From NCBI GenBank assembly GCA_964615905.1, contig CAZTUB010000020.1, forward strand, positions 1 to 64,000: 64,000 nucleotides of DNA. Direction: 5' to 3'. Of this stretch, positions 53,764 to 62,477 are shown in pieces. Made by a program: the position numbers and the translations under genes. A model generated the notes under the pieces. It was not told where the DNA came from and ran no database searches. It worked only from the letters and a program-made list of their open reading frames with translations. This stretch comes from DATLMR01 sp964615905 (GTDB taxonomy: Bacteria > Acidobacteriota > Blastocatellia > UBA7656). Position 1 is the stretch's first letter. Each line of letters begins with the position of its first letter.

Positions 53764-56700
53764 CTAAGCCTTCTCAATCTTCACGAGGAAGCCTTTGTAC
53801 TCAGGCGTGTAAGCGTTCGGGTCCATCACAGCCGGAGAGAGAAGGTTCGTAGGATTGAGCGCCGTCTTACCCTCATCTTCAGCGATGCCGCGATAGCCCC
53901 AGTGGATAGGGATGCCGATTTGATAAGTCTTCTTTCCGTCAATCATCATGGGCTTTATTCGCCGGGTGACCATCGCTTTTGCGACGTAGCTGTTACGCGC
54001 GCTGGACACTCGAATTTTTTCGCCGCCGCGAATTCCCATCTCGTCCGCAAGCTCAGCAGGTATCTCGACGAACGGCTCCGGGACGAGCTGCACGATCATC
54101 GGGTTGTTCTTGGTCCAATAATGGTAGTGCTCGGTTAGCCGATAGGTCGTGCAGACGACGTTGAAGCCCTGGTCGGGCGTGCCGTACTTGTCGAACTCCG
54201 TATTAAATTTCTTTACGACTGGATTGTTCGACTGATCTGGGTGCAGCGGGTTTGCCACGGGGCTTTCAATCGGCTCATAGTGCTCTGGGAACGGGCCTTC
54301 GGCAAACGCGGCGAGCGGAGCAAATATGCGCCCCACACCTTCGGGGTTCATGATGAATGGGCCCAGGTGATCTTCGGGCGGCGAGTCTACCTTGAAGTCT
54401 GGAACATCATTACCCATCCATCGCCCGGCCGCTTCGTTCCACCAGACCTGCCTGCGCTCCGGGTCCCACGGCTTGCCTGACGGATCGCACGATGCGCGGT
54501 TATACAGCACGCGGCGATTCGCGGGCCAGGACCAGGCCCAGTTTGGATAGATGCCTAACCCAGACGGGTCATCTGTTCCGCGACGCTGCATCTGCGCCCC
54601 GGCTTCTGTCCACGACCCGCTGTATATCCAGTTGCCGCACATCGTGGTTCCGTCATCGCGCAACCAAGCGAAGCCAGGCAGTTGCTGACCCGCCTTGATC
54701 GTCACCCCCGGCTGTTTCTCGTCGGTGAGATCGGCGAGCGCGCGGCCATTGATCTCTTTCGCCACTTCAGCGAGCGGCGGGTTCAACGGGTTTGAATAAG
54801 GCCAGGTCGCCGCTAGAATCGCATCAGGGAACTTGCCGCCCTCTTTTTGATAAAGCTCGCGCACTTTCAAAAAGATTCGCGCGAGTATCTCCTGATCCAT
54901 CTTGGCCTGGCCCGATGTCGGCACCGCGATGTACTTCCACTGTAACCAGCGAGCCGAGTTGACGAACGTGCCGTCCTTTTCAGCGAAGCCCGCGCCCGGC
55001 AGACGGTACACTGCCGTCTTGATACTCTTCATCTCTTCGGGCGTGATGCCGGGCGAGCGCCAGAACTCGCTCGTCTCTTCAGGGTAGAGGTCACACACGA
55101 CTAGCCAGTCTGCCTTCTTCAACGCTTCGATGTTCTTCTGCGAGTTCGGGCCTATCATCACGCCGTTCATGCCGAACGCGATGTGACCTTTGACTTCACC
55201 GTTGTACATACGGTCCCACATCTCCACCCACGAATAACGCCGATCAATCTTGGGCAGATAATGGAAAGCGAAGTCGTTCTCTTTCTTCGCGGCATCGCCA
55301 AACATCGCCTTGAGCCACGACACCATAAACTTCGGTGTGTTCGACCAGTAGTTGTACGAATCCCATTCCGAAGGCTTGGAGGAAGTAGGCGTGGTGCGCT
55401 TGAGATATGTCGCAAGGTCGGTATCGGTCGGGTTCGGCATCTTCAAATAGCCTGGGAAGATGTCGAACACGCCGCCCATGTCGGTTGCGCCCTGAATGTT
55501 CGAGTGACCACGCAGCGCATTCACGCCGCCGCCTGCGCGGCCCACGTTTCCGAGCAGCAGTTGGAGTATCGCCGCCGTGCGAATGATCTGCGTGCCGAAG
55601 GTGTGCTGAGTCCACCCTACGGCGTAGATGATCGTCCCGGCCTTTTTCATATCGCCATCCTTGCGGATGGAGGTAAAGAGGTCTGCGGCCTTGAGAAACT
55701 GGTCACGCGGTATGCCCGTGATGCGCTCGACCATCTCAGGCGTATAGCGCGAGTAGTGCTGCTTGAGCAGTTGAAAAACGCTTCGCGGGTGTTGAAGAGA
55801 CAGATCATAAGCGACATTTGAAGGGAGCATAGGCGGGGGATTCGGCCCTCCCTGACCTGAAGCGCCCGGTCCGCCTGCTGCTTGATGCCCGCCGCCTAGT
55901 GGGCCTTGCCCGCCGCCTGTCATCTCTTTTGACGCTCCGGCAGCCGCGCGCGCACCTCCTTGCGAAGTCCCTTTCTTCTGCTCGAAATTCGATGCAACTT
56001 GCTGCCCGGCTTGATGCTGTTCGCCGGTTGCTGTCGCGGAACCGACTCCGGCAGGCAATCCTGCGCCGCCGGGCGTCATATTCCCGCCTTCCTGATAATT
56101 CCAGGTTGATTTGTCGTAAATCTGCGTGTTCGCGTCAAAGCCGGAATATAAGCCGTCTTCAGGCAGCTTGAATCCTTCTTTAACTATGAAGGCGGCGTTG
56201 GTGAAGTTCTTGATGTAATCCCACGCGATGCGGTTGTTCTGGATGGCATAGTTTATAAAGCCGCCCAGGAAGGCTATGTCAGCGCCCGCGCGAATCTGCA
56301 AGAACATATCGGCGACCGCCGCCGTGCGGGTGAAGCGCGGGTCAACAACGATCATCTTGGCGTTGCGCGTCTTCTTTGCTTCGATGGGCCACTTGAAACC
56401 GCAAGGGTGATTTTCGGCAGGGTTCCCGCCCATGATCAACATCATGTCTGTGTTCTTGATGTCGATCCATCCGTTGGTCATCGCCCCGCGTCCGAATGTT
56501 GGTCCCAAACTTGAGACCGTGGGGCCGTGTCAAACACGGGCCTGCGTTTCAAAGTAGACTACCCCCAGGCTGCGCATCGCTTTGACGGCGAGATAATTGA
56601 GTTCATTCGTATCGGTGCAGCCGCCCGCCCAGGCTATCCCCTCGCAGCGATTCACGGTGTACCCTTGAGCATCTTTCTCAATCAATGTTTCGTCCCGCGT

Positions 56701-57111
56701 CTTCTTAATTAGCCGCGCGATCTCGTTGACGGCATTGTCCCAGGAGATGTCTTCCCAGTGATCCGAGCCTGGACGCCGCACCTGTGGCTTAACCAGACGG
56801 CGCTCGTTGAAAATTTCCTGTTCGAGCGACGCTCCCTTTGGACAGAGCGTTCCGCGATTGATCGGGTGGTCTGGATCGCCTTCGACGTGTACGACCTGCG
56901 GCGTTGAATTTTTGCCTTTGTCGCTCAGCGTGTGAATGATGACGCCACAACTAACCGAGCAGTATGGGCAGGTCGAGCGCGTCTCGGACGTGCGCGAAAT
57001 CTTTAGCGCCTGAGTTTGGGCGTAGACCGGCGCGAGATTGAAACCGAAGGCTGACATCCCAACGCCCCCGACAAGGCTGGCTTTGATGAAAGTTCTCCTT
57101 GAGACTCCCAT
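53764..57111 (-). CDS. fdhG: Formate dehydrogenase alpha subunit, selenocysteine-containing, Tat-exported
   Basis: The catalytic subunit (1115 residues with Sec). It begins with a Tat signal 'SRRTFIKASLVGGVGMSAFGF', then the [4Fe-4S] motif 'CPYCSVSCGV' and a Cys further on ('GTLCPKG'). An in-frame TGA at 56532-56530 follows 'ETQARV' and precedes 'HGPTVSSLGPTFGRGAM', which aligns with E. coli FdnG around its selenocysteine, so residue 194 is Sec and the gene is intact. The rest follows FdnG/FdoG closely to the C-terminal molybdopterin domain. Residues ~342-429 are a Gly/Ala/Gln-rich insertion absent from E. coli. It oxidises formate to CO2 in the periplasm with bis-MGD. GGAGGGGG precedes the ATG. 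Selenocysteine machinery must be encoded elsewhere. Confidence 0.95.
56500..56532 (-). promoter_or_regulatory. SECIS element directing selenocysteine insertion at UGA
   Basis: Starting at the UGA the transcript reads UGACACGGCCCCACGGUC and onward. GGUCUC (56518-56513) and GGGACC (56506-56501) form a 6-bp stem with loop AAGUUU, which keeps the G-U recognised by SelB. E. coli fdnG has the same layout with loop AAGUCU. Confidence 0.9.
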
Positions 57112-57483
57112 AACCCCCTCCGTTAATTGAATGCTTCATGAAAGTTGAATTGAACGACTGCGAGAGCGTGTCTACATTTGACCGCTTACGGGCGGGCAGA
57201 CAATACAACTCATATCTAGGCAGTAGGCCCGGCAGGTAGAGATTTGAAACTAGGGCTGTGTGGCACACAGCTTTGTTCTCCGCTATTGATAAGCGTACAA
57301 AGTTCCCAAAAATCTAGCTTGTAACAAGCTATACACCCCGTGACTTTCGGTGTCAATGATCGCTATCAACACTCTTTGGGGAATCGGCATTACTAGAAAG
57401 TTGCTCGCGCCTAGGGCGAACGAAGCTAGAAGCATGATAATCAGAGTCGGCTTGCTTTGCCGCCTCAAGGTTCTCTCCTCGAT
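57112..57483. other. Upstream region of the FDH operon
   Basis: A 372-base gap between the FDH alpha start and the stop of the DUF2231 gene. It should hold the FDH promoter. I see no gene and no clear consensus promoter. Confidence 0.4.
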
Positions 57484-57975
57484 CTACGCAGAACGTCTGG
57501 GTGTCTTGTCTCCTGTTGTCGCGCTTTGCCCCGACTCAACGGCCACGTGATGCACATATACCATCTCGCCGCCGAGGTAACCTGAGATTGAAATCAAAAT
57601 GACTCCCAGCACCGAAAGCATTACAGGAACGGTGAAGCTCCCGTTTACCATCTGCGAGCCGTTGTTGGTCCGTAGATAAAAACTGGCGGCAAAAACTAGC
57701 AGGGCGAGAACATTCAGACGTGCATGCCAGGCTGCGATTCTTGATACTTTTGGGTCTTTGATCGAAAAGTAATCTATGATGCCCGGCACAGCTGCCAGGA
57801 CCGCCCCGATGATACCTGCCGCCAACGTGTAGAATGCAATCCAATCTCTCCAGATCAAGTTGCCGCGCCACAAGTAGATCAGGTCCGCGACTAGAGAAAA
57901 GGACCACAGAGCAAACGGGAATGGTATTAGCATCGGGTGGATTGGATGACTTCCAATGCTTGCAGGCGTTCTCAT
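57484..57975 (-). CDS. DUF2231-family membrane protein
   Basis: A 163-residue membrane protein with four hydrophobic segments. It begins 'SIGSHPIHPMLIPFPFALWSFSLVADL', the hallmark start of DUF2231, whose members are small membrane proteins probably binding heme through the His residues. The start at 57975 is preceded by AAGGAGAC. It lies upstream of the FDH operon on the same strand, separated by 372 bases. It could be a quinone/cytochrome partner; function unproven. Confidence 0.82.
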   Translation of the reverse strand: MRTPASIGSHPIHPMLIPFPFALWSFSLVADLIYLWRGNLIWRDWIAFYTLAAGIIGAVLAAVPGIIDYFSIKDPKVSRIAAWHARLNVLALLVFAASFYLRTNNGSQMVNGSFTVPVMLSVLGVILISISGYLGGEMVYVHHVAVESGQSATTGDKTPRRSA

Positions 57976-57994
57976 AATTGTCTCCTTATTACCC

Positions 57995-58004
57995 CAACAT
58001 GTTG
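57995..58004. promoter_or_regulatory. Palindrome CAACATGTTG upstream of the DUF2231 gene
   Basis: A perfect 10-base palindrome lies about 20 bases before the DUF2231 start. It is short, so chance is possible; it could be an operator. Confidence 0.3.
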
Positions 58005-58221
58005 TTATACACAGGACAAGGAAAGAATTATCAGTATTAAAGCCCCCGCCGCTTACTAAGTAAATCAACTTGATTGGGGTCGTGTCTGCCCCTTGTTGCG
58101 CCGAGACATTAGCAAGCAGATCGTTTAATATTCGCCGTGTCGATATCTGCGTTTTCTTGACGCAGTTAGTATTTGCGCCCACACGGCTTGGCATCCTAGT
58201 TGCAGTTTATGAGTGCGGTTG

Positions 58222-58260
58222 CCTATTAGCCGTTACCCTATTAGTAGGATGGCTAATAGG
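58222..58260 (+). promoter_or_regulatory. Probable operator: 10-bp inverted repeat before the winged-helix regulator
   Basis: CCTATTAGCC and GGCTAATAGG are perfect inverted copies separated by 19 bases, with a third CTATTAG between them (58238-58244). The repeat ends 20 bases before the regulator's ATG, a natural place for autoregulation. Confidence 0.6.
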
Positions 58261-58280
58261 TATTTGTCAAGGAGGTTTGG

Positions 58281-58889
58281 ATGAGTAACGCCCATAGTAA
58301 GACAGAATTGCGTTTCCCCTGTGAGTGCGTATCGAAAACCAGCGGCTACAGTGATCCCTGGGCCGGGATATCTCAGAACAAACTACTTCCTAACGGCACA
58401 AAGGAACAGATTCTGAATCTAGTAGCCAGCAAGCCGAAGACGGTTGCGCAGCTTGCCAAAGAACTGAGCCTCGCCCAGCCGACGGTCTTGCGCCACATCA
58501 ACGAAATGATAAAGAGTGAGCTTCTGCGTGAATCCGAGGAATGGGAGAGGAAATACCCTGCGGAGCGTTATTACGAGCCGAACTTCCCGATCATCAAAGT
58601 TGATGAACGCGCCGAATTTGAATCACTCTGTGACGAAATGGCGGTAGCGTTAGCTGATCTATTTGAAAAGAGGCATAAGAAGCTGGAAGCAGCTTTCAAC
58701 AAGACTGTCTTGCCGGAACGGGGTTGGGCGTTCTCAGATATCGCGCAATACCTCTTCGCGCGCGTGCAACGTGGCGCACGAGCAACGCTAGAGCAGCGTG
58801 AAATACTCCCACCACCCCAGGAACATTCAAACGGCGTTGAGTGGATTTTCTGGGCAGAGGAAGCTGACTCAAATAATTCCGGTGGCTGA
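58281..58889 (+). CDS. Winged-helix (ArsR/MarR-like) transcriptional regulator
   Basis: A 202-residue regulator. The winged helix-turn-helix lies at about 38-80: 'GTKEQILNLVASKPKTVAQLAKELSLAQPTVLRHINEMIKSELL'. The C-terminal half is helical and looks like a sensor or dimer domain ('FESLCDEMAVALADLFEKRHKKLEAAFN'). A few Cys near the N-terminus ('FPCECVSK') could sense metal or redox state. AGGAGG precedes the ATG, and an inverted repeat lies just upstream. Placed between DUF2231 and fdhE, it probably controls the formate locus; that is inference from position. Confidence 0.75.
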   Translation: MSNAHSKTELRFPCECVSKTSGYSDPWAGISQNKLLPNGTKEQILNLVASKPKTVAQLAKELSLAQPTVLRHINEMIKSELLRESEEWERKYPAERYYEPNFPIIKVDERAEFESLCDEMAVALADLFEKRHKKLEAAFNKTVLPERGWAFSDIAQYLFARVQRGARATLEQREILPPPQEHSNGVEWIFWAEEADSNNSGG

Positions 58890-58906
58890 TCGGATTGAGT
58901 GCTCGA

Positions 58907-59695
58907 TCACAGCCCGACCAGGTTTAGCTCTATCTTTGTATAGCCACGCTCACGCGCCCAAAGGTCAAGCGGAGCGGCAGCTACCTCATCTATAAGCGGC
59001 ACTGCGAATCCGAGCTTGGTCAAGTCAATCCCTTTAATGTAGTGCTTGCAACTGTCGCAGGCTTCGACACGGACGTGCTCGTACTGAGGGGTATGAAAAT
59101 AGCCAACTTTTGCCGGGCGCTCTTCTCCACAATTAGCGCAAGACACCCGCCTGAAAAGCCACACTGTCAGACAGGTTGAGCAGAGCAGATTACGGCCCCC
59201 AACTTCTGTAGAAGGTTCTTGAATTTTGAGCAACGAGAGTTGGGGCTTGCCCGCGCAGAAAGGACAACGATTCTCGCCGGTTTCTAATCCTCTATCAAGG
59301 GGCTTCGCGCTAATCTCGGTGAGCCATCGGGCGTATGGCTGCAAGAATGCTTTGGCGAAGAATTGGACATCCGTAGGCGCGCGCCAATACTCAAGGAGCA
59401 ACTCGTTTATTTCAGATTCAGGTGCTTGAATAAGCCTGTGCGCTTCGTCGGCGAGCGGCCGAGGCCCGTTTACCTCAACCGTATCGAGCAGTCGGCGCAT
59501 CAACGGTTGCACTACTGCCAGGTCCTGCTCAAGCGCCCCTGACGGGAGCCACCCTTTGCGACTGCGAAGGTATTCATATATCTGCTTCTGAGCGCCCAAC
59601 AGCTTCCCATAGAATGTGAGCAACTCCTTAGCTTCGCTTCGTTTCGACGCAAGCTCTTCGGCTCGTTGTATGTGTGTGTCCCAGGAGTCTTTCAT
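58907..59695 (-). CDS. fdhE: FdhE, formate dehydrogenase accessory protein
   Basis: A 262-residue FdhE homologue. Four CxxC rubredoxin-like pairs are visible: 'CPFC', 'CSTC', 'CANC' and 'CDSC', in the arrangement typical of the family, with 'YFHTPQYEHVRVEACDSCKHYIKGIDL' near the end. FdhE binds the catalytic subunit of respiratory formate dehydrogenases before Tat export and is needed for activity. It starts 24 bases after the small membrane protein gene on the same strand and converges on the regulator gene. Confidence 0.9.
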   Translation of the reverse strand: MKDSWDTHIQRAEELASKRSEAKELLTFYGKLLGAQKQIYEYLRSRKGWLPSGALEQDLAVVQPLMRRLLDTVEVNGPRPLADEAHRLIQAPESEINELLLEYWRAPTDVQFFAKAFLQPYARWLTEISAKPLDRGLETGENRCPFCAGKPQLSLLKIQEPSTEVGGRNLLCSTCLTVWLFRRVSCANCGEERPAKVGYFHTPQYEHVRVEACDSCKHYIKGIDLTKLGFAVPLIDEVAAAPLDLWARERGYTKIELNLVGL

Positions 59696-59719
59696 AGCAA
59701 ATTGAAAGCAAGAAACTGA

Positions 59720-60133
59720 CTACGGTGACCTGGATCGCTTGGTATAGAACACGAACGCAGTTGCGACAATGCCAAGACACGCCACAAACCCGAGCCAGAA
59801 AAACGCAGTCCATTGTGTCGCGACCAGAGTTGATGAATCGTTTGTGCTTGAGCGCTCATGGTACATTAAGTAGGCACTGAGACTGCCGCCTACCGTGCCT
59901 GCTAGTGCAAAAATCGCGGGCATCTTATCGCATATGAATCGCGCAAAACCCAGAAGAATGATTACTAGCATGAAAGATGGCACGAGCCACAACAATTTAT
60001 CACCGCCGCGTGCCAGATTAAAGCCGCTGACCGAGCCTTTCGCGCCTACACAACTCAGTTGCGCCCAGGGCAGAAAGAAACATAACAACACAAATGCCGC
60101 CAAGCTTAAGGTTGCTCGCCTTGCACTGTTCAT
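59720..60133 (-). CDS. Small membrane protein upstream of fdhE
   Basis: A 137-residue protein with about four membrane spans ('LSLAAFVLLCFFLPWAQLSC', 'LLWLVPSFMLVIILLGFARF', 'IFALAGTVGGSLSAYLMY', 'AFFWLGFVACLGIVATAFVFY'). No family recognised. The start at 60133 is supported by AAAGGTG. It is probably cotranscribed with fdhE. Confidence 0.6.
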   Translation of the reverse strand: MNSARRATLSLAAFVLLCFFLPWAQLSCVGAKGSVSGFNLARGGDKLLWLVPSFMLVIILLGFARFICDKMPAIFALAGTVGGSLSAYLMYHERSSTNDSSTLVATQWTAFFWLGFVACLGIVATAFVFYTKRSRSP

Positions 60134-60347
60134 TAGAATGCACCTTTCGTCTCTCGGTTCAAGCTGCTCAAACAACCGGAGCAAGCAATGTTACCACCAG
60201 GGCAACGAGAACCGTTAGAAGTGCGCCAACCTCCCCTACACTCAAAACAGAGCAAGGGCTATTGATTTAAGCCTGCTGCGACGAAGGAATTGATCTGGCG
60301 AATAGCCATTGTGATCGGCAAGCTGAAGTAAGGTGAATATCAATCGG

Positions 60348-60381
60348 GTTAGACCGTATAAGGGCGGTATTATATTCTAAC
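60348..60381 (+). promoter_or_regulatory. Hairpin upstream of the VOC gene
   Basis: GTTAGA and TCTAAC are perfect inverted copies enclosing TATAA/TTATA. The 34-base structure lies about 60 bases before the VOC start. It could be an operator or a terminator of opposite-strand origin; there is no T-run. Confidence 0.35.
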
Positions 60382-60438
60382 AATAGGCCCGCTACTTTAT
60401 AGTAATACGGCGCAACAGACGCTTTATAGGAGGATGCT

Positions 60439-60801
60439 GTGAACGAGAAAGAACCGTTGACGACATTTGGCCACCCAGTCCCAGAACTGCCGGTTGCGGA
60501 TGTGGAACGCTCTCAAGAGCACTATCGGGACGCACTTGGCTTCAAGATCGGTTGGCTCTACCCTGGAAAAGAGGTCGGCGCCGTTTCGCGCGGCGAGGCG
60601 GTGATTTTCTTCCGAAGAAGGGACCAGCCCTTTGAGCCAGCCGTTCACTGGGTGTTTGCTGAAGATATCGATGCTACGTACAACGAGCTAAGGTCGTTGG
60701 GTTCGAAAATCGTTGAGCCCTTGGAGAAGAAGCCCTGGGGTTTGCGGCAATTTACCGTTGAAGACCTCGACGGAAACCGCTTCTACTTTCACTGTGACTG
60801 A
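60439..60801 (+). CDS. VOC-family (glyoxalase/bleomycin-resistance-like) protein
   Basis: A 120-residue single VOC domain. The start 'GHPVPELPVADVERSQEHYRDALGFKIGWLY' and the end 'WGLRQFTVEDLDGNRFYFHCD' are diagnostic, including a metal-binding Glu/His pattern near the end ('NRFYFH'). Such small proteins isomerise, cleave or simply bind small molecules. The start is GTG with AGGAGG upstream. The gene is followed by the first of two similar ~80-base repeats, and VOC proteins are frequent cassette cargo. Confidence 0.87.
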   Translation: MNEKEPLTTFGHPVPELPVADVERSQEHYRDALGFKIGWLYPGKEVGAVSRGEAVIFFRRRDQPFEPAVHWVFAEDIDATYNELRSLGSKIVEPLEKKPWGLRQFTVEDLDGNRFYFHCD

Positions 60802-60807
60802 GCAAGC

Positions 60808-60892
60808 GCCGTATAACACGGCTAGCCCACAATCAGATTAGTTATGATTCATCATAAGCTACCTGCGGGCCGGGTGATTCGAAGCCTCAGAT
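60808..60892 (+). repeat. attC-like repeat, first copy of a direct pair
   Basis: It shares 'CTAGCCC', 'CAATCA', 'TTCATC' and 'GGGCCGGGTGAT' in the same order with the copy at 61250-61338. Its right end 'GATTCGAAGCCTCAGA' resembles 'GATGCGAAGCGTTAGA' of site A, so it looks like a decayed attC. Confidence 0.5.
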
Positions 60893-60940
60893 TGCTCGGG
60901 TCAGCCCAGGTCAAGGTCGCTCAAAGCGGAGGGAAACGAG

Positions 60941-61252
60941 ATGGTAAAGCTGAGCGAGACTACCACCAGCATAGTCGAAAGGCTCTTCCCACCCGAGCAG
61001 CGCCGCGAGGCGGGCCGCCTCCTGGAAGAAGAGTGCGGCAATAATCTTCCCTTCTGTGAGAACTCCGATGCGTACGCTCTTGAGAGGATTCGATCTGCCG
61101 TATTGAAGATCAGTGAAGGTGATATGAGCCAGCTTCGGCAGGCGATCAAGTTGGCGAAGCTTGATTGGAGAGATGTCTTGATGGGGGCGGGCTTCGGGCA
61201 CTCAGTCACAGCGCATGAGGAGTGGGAGCGTGACTTGAAGAGCACGATCTGA
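60941..61252 (+). CDS. Hypothetical small protein between two attC-like repeats
   Basis: A 103-residue acidic helical protein that I do not recognise. It begins 'MVKLSETTTSIVERLFPPEQ' and contains 'CGNNLPFCENSDAYALERIRSAVL'. GAGGGAAACGAG precedes the ATG. It forms a single-gene unit between two related ~80-base repeats, consistent with a cassette. Confidence 0.6.
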   Translation: MVKLSETTTSIVERLFPPEQRREAGRLLEEECGNNLPFCENSDAYALERIRSAVLKISEGDMSQLRQAIKLAKLDWRDVLMGAGFGHSVTAHEEWERDLKSTI

Positions 61253-61338
61253 TAACCGTATGCACACTAGCCCGCAATCAAATCGCGCATGGTTCATCCA
61301 ATGTCAGGTACGGGCCGGGTGATGCGAGGGGGCAGGCC
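61250..61338 (+). repeat. attC-like repeat, second copy of a direct pair
   Basis: It begins at the stop codon of the small gene ('GATAACCGTATGCACACTAG'), which resembles 'TAACAACCGCATGCGCACGAG' of site A. CGTAT near the left pairs with ATGCG near the right. The right core box is decayed. Confidence 0.5.
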
Positions 61339-61429
61339 TCTGCCCGGTGAACTGGTGGTTATTTTAAAAGATCAGAGCCGGGACCGTTCAACTCAGACTG
61401 CGGGCTCCTTATCAGGCCGACGCTACAAG

Positions 61430-62320
61430 TCAGCCGCCGTTTGGGGGCTTTGACGGGTCGAATTTTTGGACAACTTCGATGGTTCCCTCCACCGCTTCGG
61501 AGGAGGTGGGCTTCGCCAGTTCCAGGCCAGCAACCTCCGCGATGATAAGCGTGATATTGTCCTCGCCCCCGCGCTCGTTCGCGAGCTCGATGAGCCGAGC
61601 GCACGCCTGTTCGTGGCTCGCACTGTCGCCGACGACGCGTAACATCTCGGCGTCGGCCACCTTGTTCGACAGACCATCCGAGCAGAGTAGAAGCACGTCA
61701 CCAAGGCGCAAGGCGAGTCGGACCAGGGCGACCGTCACAGCGTCCCGCCGACCCATGGCCTGGAGGATGACATTTCGGTATGGAGAGGTCAGAGCCTCCT
61801 CACGACTGATCACCCCGGCTCCTATAAGCACCTCCACATAGCTCTGATCCTGCGTAAGCTGGAGAATCTCGCTGCCGCGAATCAGGTAGACTCGTGAGTC
61901 CCCGACCGATGCGACATGCGCGAGCGCGCGGTGGACGATGACGGCGACGAGCGTGGCCCCCATACCGTCATGGCTAGGCTCGCGGGCCGCCACAACCACG
62001 TCACGGTTCGCCGCCTCGACCGCGCACTTCACCGATTGCATGATGTCGCTCTCCCTACAGCTATCATCTAGGTGCTCGCGCAACGACTCCAGGGCGAGTG
62101 CGCTAGCCACCTCCCCCGCTTCCGCCCCGCCCATGCCATCCGATACGGCGAGCAGGACGCCGCGACTCCCGACATTGAAAAGCGGCCCGCGCGAGGTGGC
62201 CGTCGCCATGTCCACAGACATGTCGGCGATCACGAACGCATCTTCATTAGCGGGTCGGACCCTGCCGGCGTCCGTAACACCGACAGCGTAGACTATCGCC
62301 CCGATCCCTGGTCGACTCAT
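61430..62320 (-). CDS. PP2C-family serine/threonine phosphatase
   Basis: A 296-residue PP2C phosphatase. Motifs in order: 'DAGRVRPANEDAF', 'VSDGMGGAEAGEVAS' (metal Asp), 'VASVGDSRVYLIRG', 'LLLCSDGLSNKV' and 'ERGGEDNITLIIAEV'. It is soluble, with no signal or membrane segment, and dephosphorylates Ser/Thr residues on proteins, usually opposite a Hanks-type kinase not seen here. The start at 62320 has AGGAGGG upstream and is preferred to the ATG five codons earlier. It lies alone on the minus strand. Confidence 0.93.
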   Translation of the reverse strand: MSRPGIGAIVYAVGVTDAGRVRPANEDAFVIADMSVDMATATSRGPLFNVGSRGVLLAVSDGMGGAEAGEVASALALESLREHLDDSCRESDIMQSVKCAVEAANRDVVVAAREPSHDGMGATLVAVIVHRALAHVASVGDSRVYLIRGSEILQLTQDQSYVEVLIGAGVISREEALTSPYRNVILQAMGRRDAVTVALVRLALRLGDVLLLCSDGLSNKVADAEMLRVVGDSASHEQACARLIELANERGGEDNITLIIAEVAGLELAKPTSSEAVEGTIEVVQKFDPSKPPNGG

Positions 62321-62477
62321 CGAGCCCTCCTGCATTCGACGCCATCACTCGCGGCGTGCTGCGGCCGGCGCCACGTCTCGCTGCCGTTGAAAGAGAGTAG
62401 CCCGCACAGCTTCACTCCGATAATGACGCGCTCGTCTCTGGACTCACAAGCTATGGCGACAGATTGATCGGAAGTGT

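Noticed and set aside
53764..57111. FDH alpha as two separate genes or a frameshifted pseudogene
   Set aside because: The only interruption is an in-frame TGA at the known Sec position followed by a SECIS hairpin; both flanks align with FdnG without loss.
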